From: Sphingomonas_L flavalba_A
Lineage (GTDB): Bacteria; Pseudomonadota; Alphaproteobacteria; Sphingomonadales; Sphingomonadaceae
Direction: 5' to 3'
Assembly (NCBI RefSeq): GCF_047553045.1
Contig: NZ_CP180208.1
Coordinates: 2,542,001-2,606,000, forward strand
Length of the DNA stretch: 64,000 nucleotides
A program made the position numbers and the translations under genes. Positions 49,048-56,334 of the stretch are shown piece after piece. Position 1 is the first letter of the stretch. Each line of letters begins with the position of its first letter. The notes below the pieces were generated by a model, which was not told the origin of the DNA, ran no database searches, and saw only the letters and a program-made list of their open reading frames with translations.

Positions 49048-49105
49048 CGCACTTCCGTCTGCTGGCGGATCGCCCATGGAATAAAAAAGACTTCTATTCT
49101 TTAAA

Positions 49106-49119
49106 GCAATTTTTCTAAC
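49106..49119 (-). promoter_or_regulatory. Regulon motif copy 1 (upstream of dgcA)
   Basis: Reading on the minus strand, GTTAGAAAAATTGC: the left half is identical to the palindrome at 55022, the right half is degenerate. It sits in an AT-rich stretch (49081-49135) about 60 nt before the dgcA start, where a regulator would act. Confidence 0.5.
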
Positions 49120-49225
49120 ACTCTTACGGCCTTATCGCTTCCGCGCAAGGAATGTCGGTTGATCCCGCCACATCAGACGGTCGGCGCACGATTGCCGTCA
49201 GTCGTTCCGTCCCGCCCGCCGACGC

Positions 49226-49885
49226 TCAATCCAGCAACAGGTCCTCGTAAAACGCGCCGAACCGGCGTTCGGGATGGCGGATGTGCATTTCCAGCACCCA
49301 GGCGCGGGCCACAGGATAGAAGCCGGCGTCCTTCAACCCGCCGCGGTGGATCAGCGCATGGGGGAAATCGGACAGGCGGTGCCCGCCCAGTTCAAGGTTC
49401 AGCCGCCAGCCCATCGCGGCGGCCCGCGCTTCGGCAAAGGCATAAAGCGCCTGGCCGGTCGCGCGGTGCTCGCGCCAATGCGCGGCGGTGGCATCGAACA
49501 AGACGCGCACGTCGTCGCGGGCGCGGGCCATGTCGGGGTCCCGCCCGGTGACGAAGGTGTCGCCGGCATCGCCTTCCCATTTCCGCCAGACCGGCCCGAT
49601 GTCGACGATGAAGATGTCATCGGCCCCCAGCCGGATGCCCGCTTGCGACGGCTCGCCGTAGAATCTCAGCGTGTTGCTGCCGAAACGGACGTAGATGCCG
49701 TGCCAGCCGCGCAGCAGCCCGCCCGCCTTCAACACCGAGCGGGCGACGCGATCGGCATCGGCTTCGTCCATGCCGACTTCGATGCGCGCGGCGATATCGG
49801 CGACTGCCTGGCGGGTGCGGGCACGCGCCTCCATCATCCCAGCCCAGTCGTAATGCGGGCCGTTCGCCTCCTCCGGCCGGGTCAC
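49226..49885 (-). CDS. Short M24-family metallopeptidase
   Basis: 219 aa from a GTG whose GTGA overlaps the stop of the RpiR gene. The pita-bread fold of M24 peptidases is recognisable: the metal-binding Asp pair in FIVDIGPVWRKWEGDAGDTF, His in LGGHRLSDFPH, Glu in VLEMHIRHPE and Glu in FGAFYEDLLL. The N-terminal creatinase domain of proline dipeptidases is absent, so it is the catalytic core only. Substrate unknown; in this cluster a peptide or amide containing D-amino acid or glutamate is plausible. Confidence 0.82.
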   Translation of the reverse strand: MTRPEEANGPHYDWAGMMEARARTRQAVADIAARIEVGMDEADADRVARSVLKAGGLLRGWHGIYVRFGSNTLRFYGEPSQAGIRLGADDIFIVDIGPVWRKWEGDAGDTFVTGRDPDMARARDDVRVLFDATAAHWREHRATGQALYAFAEARAAAMGWRLNLELGGHRLSDFPHALIHRGGLKDAGFYPVARAWVLEMHIRHPERRFGAFYEDLLLD

Positions 49886-50760
49886 GCGCCGCCGCCGCGA
49901 TGCCGGCCGGTGCGGACGAAGCCGGTGAATTCGTCGTACAGTTTGCTGACCCGCTCCAGCCGCTGCTCGACATCGCGACCGCCGCCATGGCCGACCACGT
50001 CGTTGACCAGCAGGTTGACCAGCGCGACCATCGGCACCGACGACTGCCAGAACAGCGCGCCGTCGCTGTCGGCGGTGAGCACGGCAGAGGTCAGGCGCGG
50101 CGCCCAGTCGCACAGCGTGTCGGTGATGATCACCAGCGGCAACCCGATGTCGCGCGCCTTTTCCGCCAGCAGGCGCGACTGGCTGGAATAGCGGCGGATG
50201 TCGACGATGATCAGGCAGCGATCCGCCGGATCGTCGAGCAGCACGTCGGCGAAATGGCCGGATGCCCCGTCGACCAGCGTGACGCCCGGCCGCACATATT
50301 GCAGGTTGTGGGCAAGGATGGCGGCGACGCCGCGCTCGGTCTGGAAACCGACGACATCGATCTGGCGAGCTTCGGCGATCGTCGCCACCGCCTGCGCCCA
50401 CATCGTATTCTGCGAACGCTCATAGACGGCGATCATCAGTTCGATTTCACGCTCCAGCGTCTTGCGCCGCGTGTCGCTGTCGCTGAATGCCGACAGGAAT
50501 TCCTGGAAATCGGCACCCTGCAGCCAGGGCAGGTTGGCGGATGCGCGCAACTGCTCCTTCAACGCGCGAAAATGCTTGAACCCCAGCATGCGGCAGAAGC
50601 GGCCAACCGTCACCGCGCTGATCCCCAGCCGCGCGGCAATCGACGCGGCGGTCTCGAACGGAATCAGTTCGCGATTGTTGAGCAGGAAAAGCGCGATCTG
50701 CCGCTCCGCCGCCGTGTAGCGCGCATTCTCCGCCTCAAGCCGTGCGAAAAGGTCCAGCAT
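49882..50760 (-). CDS. RpiR/MurR-family transcriptional regulator
   Basis: 292 aa. N-terminal HTH of the RpiR type (MLDLFARLEAENARYTAAERQIALFLL, then AASIAARLGISAVTVGRFCRMLGF) and a C-terminal SIS domain (about 125-270; VDIRRYSSQSRLLAEKARDIG) that usually binds phosphosugars. In other bacteria RpiR proteins control MurNAc phosphate or amino-sugar use; a peptidoglycan link would fit the D-glutamate theme here. It is the first gene of the rpiR-M24 operon, and its upstream region contains a GTTA...TAAC palindrome. Confidence 0.87.
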   Translation of the reverse strand: MLDLFARLEAENARYTAAERQIALFLLNNRELIPFETAASIAARLGISAVTVGRFCRMLGFKHFRALKEQLRASANLPWLQGADFQEFLSAFSDSDTRRKTLEREIELMIAVYERSQNTMWAQAVATIAEARQIDVVGFQTERGVAAILAHNLQYVRPGVTLVDGASGHFADVLLDDPADRCLIIVDIRRYSSQSRLLAEKARDIGLPLVIITDTLCDWAPRLTSAVLTADSDGALFWQSSVPMVALVNLLVNDVVGHGGGRDVEQRLERVSKLYDEFTGFVRTGRHRGGGA

Positions 50761-51184
50761 CCGATCCCTGCCTCACTACATTCTATCCGCAGCGTTATGA
50801 ATGTAACAGTCGACAACCCCGCCACCTGACGATGCCTAGGGGAAGAGAGGCAAGCGCAAAAGACATATCGCGCCGGGCCGGGCCCGCCCGCGATGGGGCA
50901 GCACGTGCCGCTTTCTCGCCCCCCAGCCGCTGTCGGGGCGGACCGGCACGCATCCTCCCCATATTCCAAAACGGAAAGAATAGCTGCCGAACCGTTGATG
51001 GCTTTGCCGCCATGCCCGGCCCATCCTCGGCCTGATGAACGAAAGGGGCGGCGATGACGGCAGACGGAGAAGCGGGGTCGGGCGGGCGGCATTGGCCGGC
51101 ACCGCGCGCCCGCCGGGCGCCCCGCCGCCTCGCGCGCGCTGCGTCGCTGTGTATTGCCACCCTGAAAACCAAGGATGATCGCCG
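50761..51184. other. Intergenic region between rpiR and the aminotransferase
   Basis: 424 nt. It contains an inverted repeat TACATTC (50777-50783) / GAATGTA (50799-50805) and, overlapping its right arm, the regulon motif at 50794-50807. A 44-codon ORF (51054-51188) ends inside the aminotransferase start and may be a leader. Nothing else recognised; the longer ORFs crossing it have no family features. Confidence 0.6.
50794..50807. promoter_or_regulatory. Regulon motif copy 2 (between rpiR and the aminotransferase)
   Basis: GTTATGAATGTAAC matches 11 of 14 positions of the palindrome GTTAGAAATCTAAC and is itself a GTTA...TAAC inverted repeat. It lies 34 nt upstream of the rpiR start and could serve both divergent units. 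The overlapping 7-bp inverted repeat TACATTC/GAATGTA (50777-50805) may be a second operator. Confidence 0.5.
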
Positions 51185-51188
51185 ATGA
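51054..51188 (+). CDS. Possible 44-aa leader ORF of the aminotransferase gene
   Basis: ATG with AAAGGGGCGG just upstream, 44 codons, Arg-rich (ARRAPRRLARAASLC), ending TGA inside ATGA of the aminotransferase start. The 4-nt overlap and ribosome site resemble a coupled leader. It has no recognisable homology and could be chance in GC-rich DNA. Confidence 0.25.
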   Translation: MTADGEAGSGGRHWPAPRARRAPRRLARAASLCIATLKTKDDRR

Positions 51189-52387
51189 CCATTTCGCCGC
51201 TGCTGCCCGTCTATAACCGCGCCGAACCCGTTTTCACCCATGGCGAGGGGGCATGGATCTTCGCCGACGACGGTCGCCGCTTCCTCGATTGCGTTGCCGG
51301 CATTGCCACCAACGGGCTCGGCCACGCCCACCCCCGGCTGGTTGCCGCGCTGACCGAGCAGGCCGGCAAGCTTTGGCACATCTCCAACATCTTCCGCATT
51401 CCCGGGCAGGAAAGGCTGGCGGAAAAAATCACTGCCGCCACCTTCGCCGACACCGTGTTCTTCGCCAACAGCGGGGCGGAGGCGATCGAGTGCGCACTGA
51501 AGATGGCGCGCAAATATCACGCGGCGAAGGGGCACCCGGAACGGATCGACATCATCGGCTTCGCCGGCTCGTTCCACGGGCGCAGCTATGCCGCGGTCAA
51601 CGCTTCGGGCAACGCCACCTATCTGGACGGCTTCGGCCCGCGCCTGCCCGGTTACGTCCAGCTGAACGTCGATGCCATGCCCGCCCTGCTCGCGGCGATC
51701 GCGGCGCCGACCACCGCCGCCGTCATCGTAGAGCCGGTGCAGGGCGAAGGCGGCGCGCGGGCGCTGTCCGGCGAATGGCTGCAGACCGTCCGCCGCGCCT
51801 GCACGGAAGCCGGCGCGCTGCTGATCTATGACGAGGTCCAGTCGGGCATGGGCCGCACCGGCAAGCTGTTCGCGCACCAGTGGTTCGACGATGCCGCGCC
51901 GGACATCATGGCGATCGCCAAGGCGCTGGGCGGCGGCTTCCCGGTCGGCGCCTGCGCCGCCAGTGAGCAAGCGGCGAGCGGCATGGGGGTCAGCGCCCAC
52001 GGCTCCACCTTCGGCGGCAATCCGCTGGCCATGGCGGTGGCGAACGAGGCGTTCGACCTGATCGCCGCGCCCGGCTTCCTCGACAACACGCTGGCGGTCG
52101 CTGCCCTGCTGCGCGCCGGGCTGGAAGATCTCGCCCGCCGCTACCCGCAGCTTATCGTCGACGTGCGCGGCAAGGGCATGCTGATCGGCGTCAAGCTGAC
52201 CGGCAACAACCGCGAATTCATGGCGATGGCGCGCGAGAAGCTGCTGCTGGTCGCCGGCGGCGGCGACAATTGCGTCCGCCTGCTGCCGCCGCTGAACCTC
52301 AGCGAAGCGGAAGCGGACGAGGCGCTCGCCCGCTTCGCGGCGACGCTCGATCTCGCCGGCGAACGCTGGGCCAAGCAAGCCGCCTGA
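51185..52387 (+). CDS. argD: Acetylornithine/succinylornithine-type aminotransferase
   Basis: 400 aa class III PLP aminotransferase. PLP sites: SGAEAIECALK, DEVQSGMGRTGKLF and the Schiff-base Lys in IAKALGGGFPVGA (about residue 245). The sequence follows ArgD/AstC enzymes, which interconvert N-acyl-ornithine and N-acyl-glutamate semialdehyde with 2-oxoglutarate. Because AstD lies 4 kb away and no arg biosynthesis genes adjoin, a catabolic AstC role is as likely as the biosynthetic ArgD role. A regulon motif lies in the upstream gap. Confidence 0.88.
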   Translation: MTISPLLPVYNRAEPVFTHGEGAWIFADDGRRFLDCVAGIATNGLGHAHPRLVAALTEQAGKLWHISNIFRIPGQERLAEKITAATFADTVFFANSGAEAIECALKMARKYHAAKGHPERIDIIGFAGSFHGRSYAAVNASGNATYLDGFGPRLPGYVQLNVDAMPALLAAIAAPTTAAVIVEPVQGEGGARALSGEWLQTVRRACTEAGALLIYDEVQSGMGRTGKLFAHQWFDDAAPDIMAIAKALGGGFPVGACAASEQAASGMGVSAHGSTFGGNPLAMAVANEAFDLIAAPGFLDNTLAVAALLRAGLEDLARRYPQLIVDVRGKGMLIGVKLTGNNREFMAMAREKLLLVAGGGDNCVRLLPPLNLSEAEADEALARFAATLDLAGERWAKQAA

Positions 52388-52435
52388 TCCGGCACGGCCC
52401 CGGCACCGCGCTCAGGCGGGCCGGGGTCGCCCGCC

Positions 52436-53446
52436 TCACCCCCCGAACTCAGCGACGATACGGTCGACAATCGCATCCGCGCCCCAGCGCAGCGGGTCGC
52501 AGGCGGGCAGGCCCAGCTCGTCCTCCGCGCGCTTCAGCGCATCGCGCGCCGCCGCCGCGCTGAGCAGCGACGTGTTGAGGCCGATGCCGACGCCGCGCGC
52601 CGCCGGGTTGGTCAGCCGCGCCGCCGCGACATGCACGTCGAGCGCGTCGCGCAACGACGGGCAGGCGAAACCCCCCTCATACCCCTGCAATTCCGCCCGC
52701 CCCGCTTCGTGGCAGACGACGATCGCGTCCGGCTGGCTACCGTGGACAAGGCCCAGCGTCACCCCGGCATAGGCGGGGTGAAGCAGCGCGCCCTGCCCCT
52801 CAATCACATGCCAATGGCGCGGGTCGGCGGCCGGCGACAGCCATTCCGCCGCCCCGGAGATAAAGTCGGCGACGACCGAATCGATCGCGACGCCGCGCCC
52901 GGTGATCATGATGCCGGTCTGGCCGGTCGGGCAGAAGGTGGCGGCCATGCCGCGATCGGCCATCACCCGCGTCAGGCTGAGCGCGGTGTATTTCTTGCCG
53001 ACCGCGCAATCGGTGCCGACGGTCAGCAGCCGCTTGCCCGGCCGCTTCTTGCCGGTGCCCGGCGCAAAGCGGCGGTCGGGGTGGCGCAGATCGTGCAACG
53101 TCCGCCCCGCCGCACGCGCGGCGGCGGCAATGTCCGGCCGGTCGGCCAGCCGCTCGTGCAGGCCGGCGGCCAGATCCAGCCCGGTCTCCAACGCCGCGAC
53201 CAGATGCGGCACCCACGCATCGGCAATGAAGCCGCCGTCATTGGCGATGCCGACGACCAGCGTCTGCACCCCGGCCGCCTTCGCCGCCGCGAAATCCATG
53301 TCGGGCAGGCCAAGGTCGACGCGACACCCGCTGAGCCGAAACTGCCCGGCGCAGTCCTCCGGCCGCCACTGCGCCAGCCCGGACGCGGTCTTCGCCCAGC
53401 CGATATCGGGCGCATCGCCCAGGAACAGGAGAAAGGGTGGCTGCAT
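52436..53446 (-). CDS. dgcN: DUF1611 protein, D-glutamate N-acetyltransferase DgcN-like
   Basis: 336 aa. DUF1611 fold: N-terminal domain LLFLGDAPDIGWAKTASGLAQW, a P-loop-like segment LLTVGTDCAVGKKYTALSL (about residue 140), TFCPTGQTGIMI and VIEGQGALLHPAYAGVTLGL. DgcN enzymes acetylate D-glutamate using acetyl-CoA, after which DgcA converts the product to N-acetyl-L-glutamate. The gene lies 12 nt downstream of the secreted D-aminoacylase, in the same operon. Genomic pairing with a DgcA homologue (48031) is the strongest argument for the assignment. Confidence 0.85.
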   Translation of the reverse strand: MQPPFLLFLGDAPDIGWAKTASGLAQWRPEDCAGQFRLSGCRVDLGLPDMDFAAAKAAGVQTLVVGIANDGGFIADAWVPHLVAALETGLDLAAGLHERLADRPDIAAAARAAGRTLHDLRHPDRRFAPGTGKKRPGKRLLTVGTDCAVGKKYTALSLTRVMADRGMAATFCPTGQTGIMITGRGVAIDSVVADFISGAAEWLSPAADPRHWHVIEGQGALLHPAYAGVTLGLVHGSQPDAIVVCHEAGRAELQGYEGGFACPSLRDALDVHVAAARLTNPAARGVGIGLNTSLLSAAAARDALKRAEDELGLPACDPLRWGADAIVDRIVAEFGG

Positions 53447-53458
53447 TGCGTCGCCCTT

Positions 53459-54979
53459 TCAGTTCCGCGCCAGCGCCGGCGCCCGGCGAATGACCTGCCC
53501 CGGCATCGCCCCCGTCGCGACACCATCGCGCATCACCGCGACACCGTTGACCCAGACGGTGCGGATGCCGACCGGCGCGGCGCCCGGCTCGGCAAAGCTC
53601 GCGGTGTCGGCAATGGTCGCGGGATCGAACAGCACCAGATCCGCCGCCATGCCCGGCGCGATCCGCCCACGGTCGGCAAAGCCCATATGCTGGGCGGCAA
53701 GGCCGGTCATCTTGTGCACCGCCTGCTCAAGCGAAAGCTGGCCCCGCCCGCGCACCAGCCAGGCGAATATGCGCGGGAACGCTCCCGCCCCGCGCGGGTG
53801 CATGCTGTTCATCGCCCCGTCGGAACAGATATTGGCGTGGCGCCAGCCGATCAGCGTCGCGACATCCTCCTCCGCCATCGATCGCGCCATCACCCCGCTG
53901 CCCTCGCCCTTGGCGGCGGCTTCGCGGTTGAGGGCAAGGAATGCCTCCGCCGCCGATACGCCCCGCGCGCTGGCGACATCGGCGATGGTCCGGCCGACCA
54001 GCGAAGGATCGGGCGGGAAGCGCGACAGGATCATGTCCTCCGGCTTCGCCAGATGGTCGAGCGCGAACTGCGCCGCCTTCAGGTCGGTGAAATCCCGCGT
54101 CGGCAACAGCACGTCCAGGCCCGAATGCCACCAGGTATAGGGATAGACATCGGCGGTTACATCGATACCGGCGGCGCGCGCGGCGTCGAGCTTGAGCAGG
54201 ATCGCAGCCGCCTCGCCCCACCGGTCGACCATCGCGATCTTCAGGTGGGATATCTGGACCGGCATCCCCGTCGCCCGGCCAATCGCGAGCAGCTCGTCGA
54301 TCGCCTCGTCCAGCCCGACATCCTCGCTGCGCATATGGCTGATATAGCGGCCACCCCGCGCCGCCGCCGCCCGCGCCAGCGCCAGCACCTCGGCGCGGGT
54401 CGAATAGATCGCGGGGTCATATTCCAGCCCGGTCGACAGGCCGATCGCGCCGCTGTCCATCGCCTCGGCAACCAGCGCCACCATCCGCGCGATCTCATCC
54501 GGCCGCGCCGCCCGCTTCGCATCGCCGCCCATCACCGCCGCGCGCACGCTGCCATGGCCGACATAGGCGGCGATGTTGACCGCCGCCGGCGCCGCCGCGA
54601 ACCGGTCGAACAGGGTCACGATCGGCACGGCGCTGAACCCGTCCTGCCCGGCGACGATCGTCGTCACCCCCTGCGCCGTCACCGGCGCCGCGTCGCGCTG
54701 CGCGTCCAGCCCGGCGTCGTGGTGACTGTGGGTGTCGATGAAACCGGGCGCGAGCACCAGTCCACCGGCGTCGACACGCGCGTCGCCGGGTGCCGCCCGG
54801 CATCGGCCGACACAGGCGATCCGCCCGTCGGCCGCCCGCACCGCGCCGGCACGGGCGGCGGCACCGCTGCCGTCGACGATCGCGGCGTTGGCGATGAACA
54901 GCCCGCCTGTCTCGCGGGCCAGCGCCGGCGGCGCCGCCAGCAGGAACGGCAGGGCACACCAGCCGATCACCTTGCGCAT
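53459..54979 (-). CDS. Secreted N-acyl-D-amino-acid deacylase (D-aminoacylase)
   Basis: 506 aa from the ATG giving MRKVIGWCALPFLLAAPPALA, a signal peptide, with AGGAGG about 6 nt before it. Amidohydrolase superfamily: FIDTHSHHDAG near residue 80 (metal-binding HxH), SHMRSEDVG, ISHLKIAMV, and the Asp in NICSDGAMNSMHP. D-aminoacylases hydrolyse N-acyl-D-amino acids; some prefer N-acetyl-D-glutamate or aspartate. Export would release D-amino acids in the periplasm. First gene of the operon with dgcN. An upstream ATG in frame is ignored because the signal peptide would be internal. Confidence 0.87.
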   Translation of the reverse strand: MRKVIGWCALPFLLAAPPALARETGGLFIANAAIVDGSGAAARAGAVRAADGRIACVGRCRAAPGDARVDAGGLVLAPGFIDTHSHHDAGLDAQRDAAPVTAQGVTTIVAGQDGFSAVPIVTLFDRFAAAPAAVNIAAYVGHGSVRAAVMGGDAKRAARPDEIARMVALVAEAMDSGAIGLSTGLEYDPAIYSTRAEVLALARAAAARGGRYISHMRSEDVGLDEAIDELLAIGRATGMPVQISHLKIAMVDRWGEAAAILLKLDAARAAGIDVTADVYPYTWWHSGLDVLLPTRDFTDLKAAQFALDHLAKPEDMILSRFPPDPSLVGRTIADVASARGVSAAEAFLALNREAAAKGEGSGVMARSMAEEDVATLIGWRHANICSDGAMNSMHPRGAGAFPRIFAWLVRGRGQLSLEQAVHKMTGLAAQHMGFADRGRIAPGMAADLVLFDPATIADTASFAEPGAAPVGIRTVWVNGVAVMRDGVATGAMPGQVIRRAPALARN

Positions 54980-55329
54980 CACCCCTCCTGCATGATCGAG
55001 AATCAACTCTGCCTTTTTAATGTTAGATTTCTAACTGCGCCATTTCAACGATGCAAGCAGGGATCGCATCCGCCGCCCGCCGCCGCGCGGGGCGGCGAAC
55101 CACGGCCTCCGACCGGCTCTGCAACGCCGCCGCCATCGCCGGCCAGATCGTGATCGAACCGCTCGGCGCGCCAAACAGCCGGCGGGGCACCCCGTCGACC
55201 TGCGCGGATCAAATACGGGCGCAGCACATCCCTGCACCGGCCAGCCTGTGCGCGTCATCCGATGCCGTCATGGCCGTTTGTCTGGTTGGCCGCCACGCGG
55301 CGCCTCGTTCCCGGCCGGTGCCCGTCGGC
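54980..55329. other. Intergenic region between D-aminoacylase and LysR genes
   Basis: 350 nt. Near the D-aminoacylase start it is AT-rich and holds the perfect palindrome at 55022-55035, so it carries that operon's promoter. From about 55060 to 55329 it is GC-rich, with no ORF that has family features and no obvious hairpin. Confidence 0.6.
55022..55035. promoter_or_regulatory. Regulon motif copy 3, perfect palindrome
   Basis: GTTAGATTTCTAAC, a 6-2-6 perfect inverted repeat (reverse complement GTTAGAAATCTAAC), 43 nt upstream of the D-aminoacylase start codon. It is the clearest copy of a motif found at three other intergenic sites of this cluster. Confidence 0.65.
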
Positions 55330-56241
55330 TCAACCGGCGTCGGGCCGCATCCGCGTTGCCTCCCCGACGATCCAGTCGCGCAGCAGGCGAAACAGCGGAT
55401 AGCCCAGCCGGTCGTGCGGGTAGACCAGATAATAGGCCAGTCGGCTTTGCAGCGGCCGGTCCACCGGAATGACCAGCGCGCCGCTGGTCAGTTCCTGCTC
55501 GATCAGGAAACGCGGCATCATCGCCACCCCGCCGCCGGACACCGCCGCCTGCGCCAGCATCATGAAATGGTCGTACCGGCCGGACAGCTTGACCGATTCG
55601 GTTACCCCGTTCAGCGCGAACCACTCCGTCCAGGCCGATTGCCGCTGCGACTGGCCAAGCAACGGGCAGCCGATCAGGTCGCCCGCCTGCCGTATCGGGT
55701 GCGTCGCCAGGAATGCGGGCGCGCAGACCGGCACGGACTCTTCGGGAAACAGCAGGTCGTGCGCGGCGTTCTGCCAGTCGGGCCGGCCGTAATGGATCGC
55801 CGCGTCGAACCCGCTCGCCGCCAGTTCGAACTGCTCGATACGCGCGGCGATGTTGACCACCATTTCCGGGTGGGCGCTGGTCAGTTGCGGCAGGCGCGGC
55901 GCCAGCCAGCGCATGCCGAAACTCGGCAGCGTCGCGATCGTGAATTCTCCTTCGCGGCGCTTGGCCATCGCTTCGCCGGTCGCGCGGCGGATCGCGTCGA
56001 TCGCCGGGCCAACGGCGGCGGCATAGGTCGCGCCCGCATCGGTCAGCACGATCCGCCGGCCGGACCGGCGGAACAACGGCTGGCCGACAATCTCTTCCAG
56101 CTGCGCGATCTGGCGGCTGACCGCGCTCTGGGTCAGCCCGGTTTCGCGCGCCGCCACCGACACGCTCTCGTGGCGCGCGGCAATGACGAAGCTTTGCAGC
56201 ACGCCGATGGGGGGCAACAGGCGACGGCGCAGGTCACTCAT
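55330..56241 (-). CDS. LysR-family regulator of the D-glutamate cluster
   Basis: 303 aa. Winged helix-turn-helix with SVSVAARETGLTQSAVSRQIAQLEE split near residues 25-50, and an effector domain with TLPSFGMRWLAPRLPQLTSAHPE and GVAMMPRFLIEQEL. GcvA-like. D-glutamate catabolic genes in other bacteria are controlled by a LysR-type activator called DgcR; by position, between the D-aminoacylase and astD, this is a candidate. Divergent from astD, with a regulon motif in the shared 93-nt gap. Confidence 0.85.
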   Translation of the reverse strand: MSDLRRRLLPPIGVLQSFVIAARHESVSVAARETGLTQSAVSRQIAQLEEIVGQPLFRRSGRRIVLTDAGATYAAAVGPAIDAIRRATGEAMAKRREGEFTIATLPSFGMRWLAPRLPQLTSAHPEMVVNIAARIEQFELAASGFDAAIHYGRPDWQNAAHDLLFPEESVPVCAPAFLATHPIRQAGDLIGCPLLGQSQRQSAWTEWFALNGVTESVKLSGRYDHFMMLAQAAVSGGGVAMMPRFLIEQELTSGALVIPVDRPLQSRLAYYLVYPHDRLGYPLFRLLRDWIVGEATRMRPDAG

Positions 56242-56297
56242 TCCATAACCTCATAAGGAGTTGCCGCAATCTCGTTGGATATCCTGGGATCGTGACG

Positions 56298-56311
56298 GTT
56301 AGAAATGTGAC
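56298..56311 (+). promoter_or_regulatory. Regulon motif copy 4 (upstream of astD)
   Basis: GTTAGAAATGTGAC matches 12 of 14 positions of GTTAGAAATCTAAC. It is 23 nt upstream of the astD GTG and 56 nt upstream of the divergent LysR start. Confidence 0.6.
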
Positions 56312-56334
56312 ATCATTGACCATGGAGCGCAATC

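Noticed and set aside
50742..51035. 97-aa plus-strand ORF covering the rpiR upstream region
   Set aside because: It overlaps the rpiR start in antisense, has no ribosome site and no family features.
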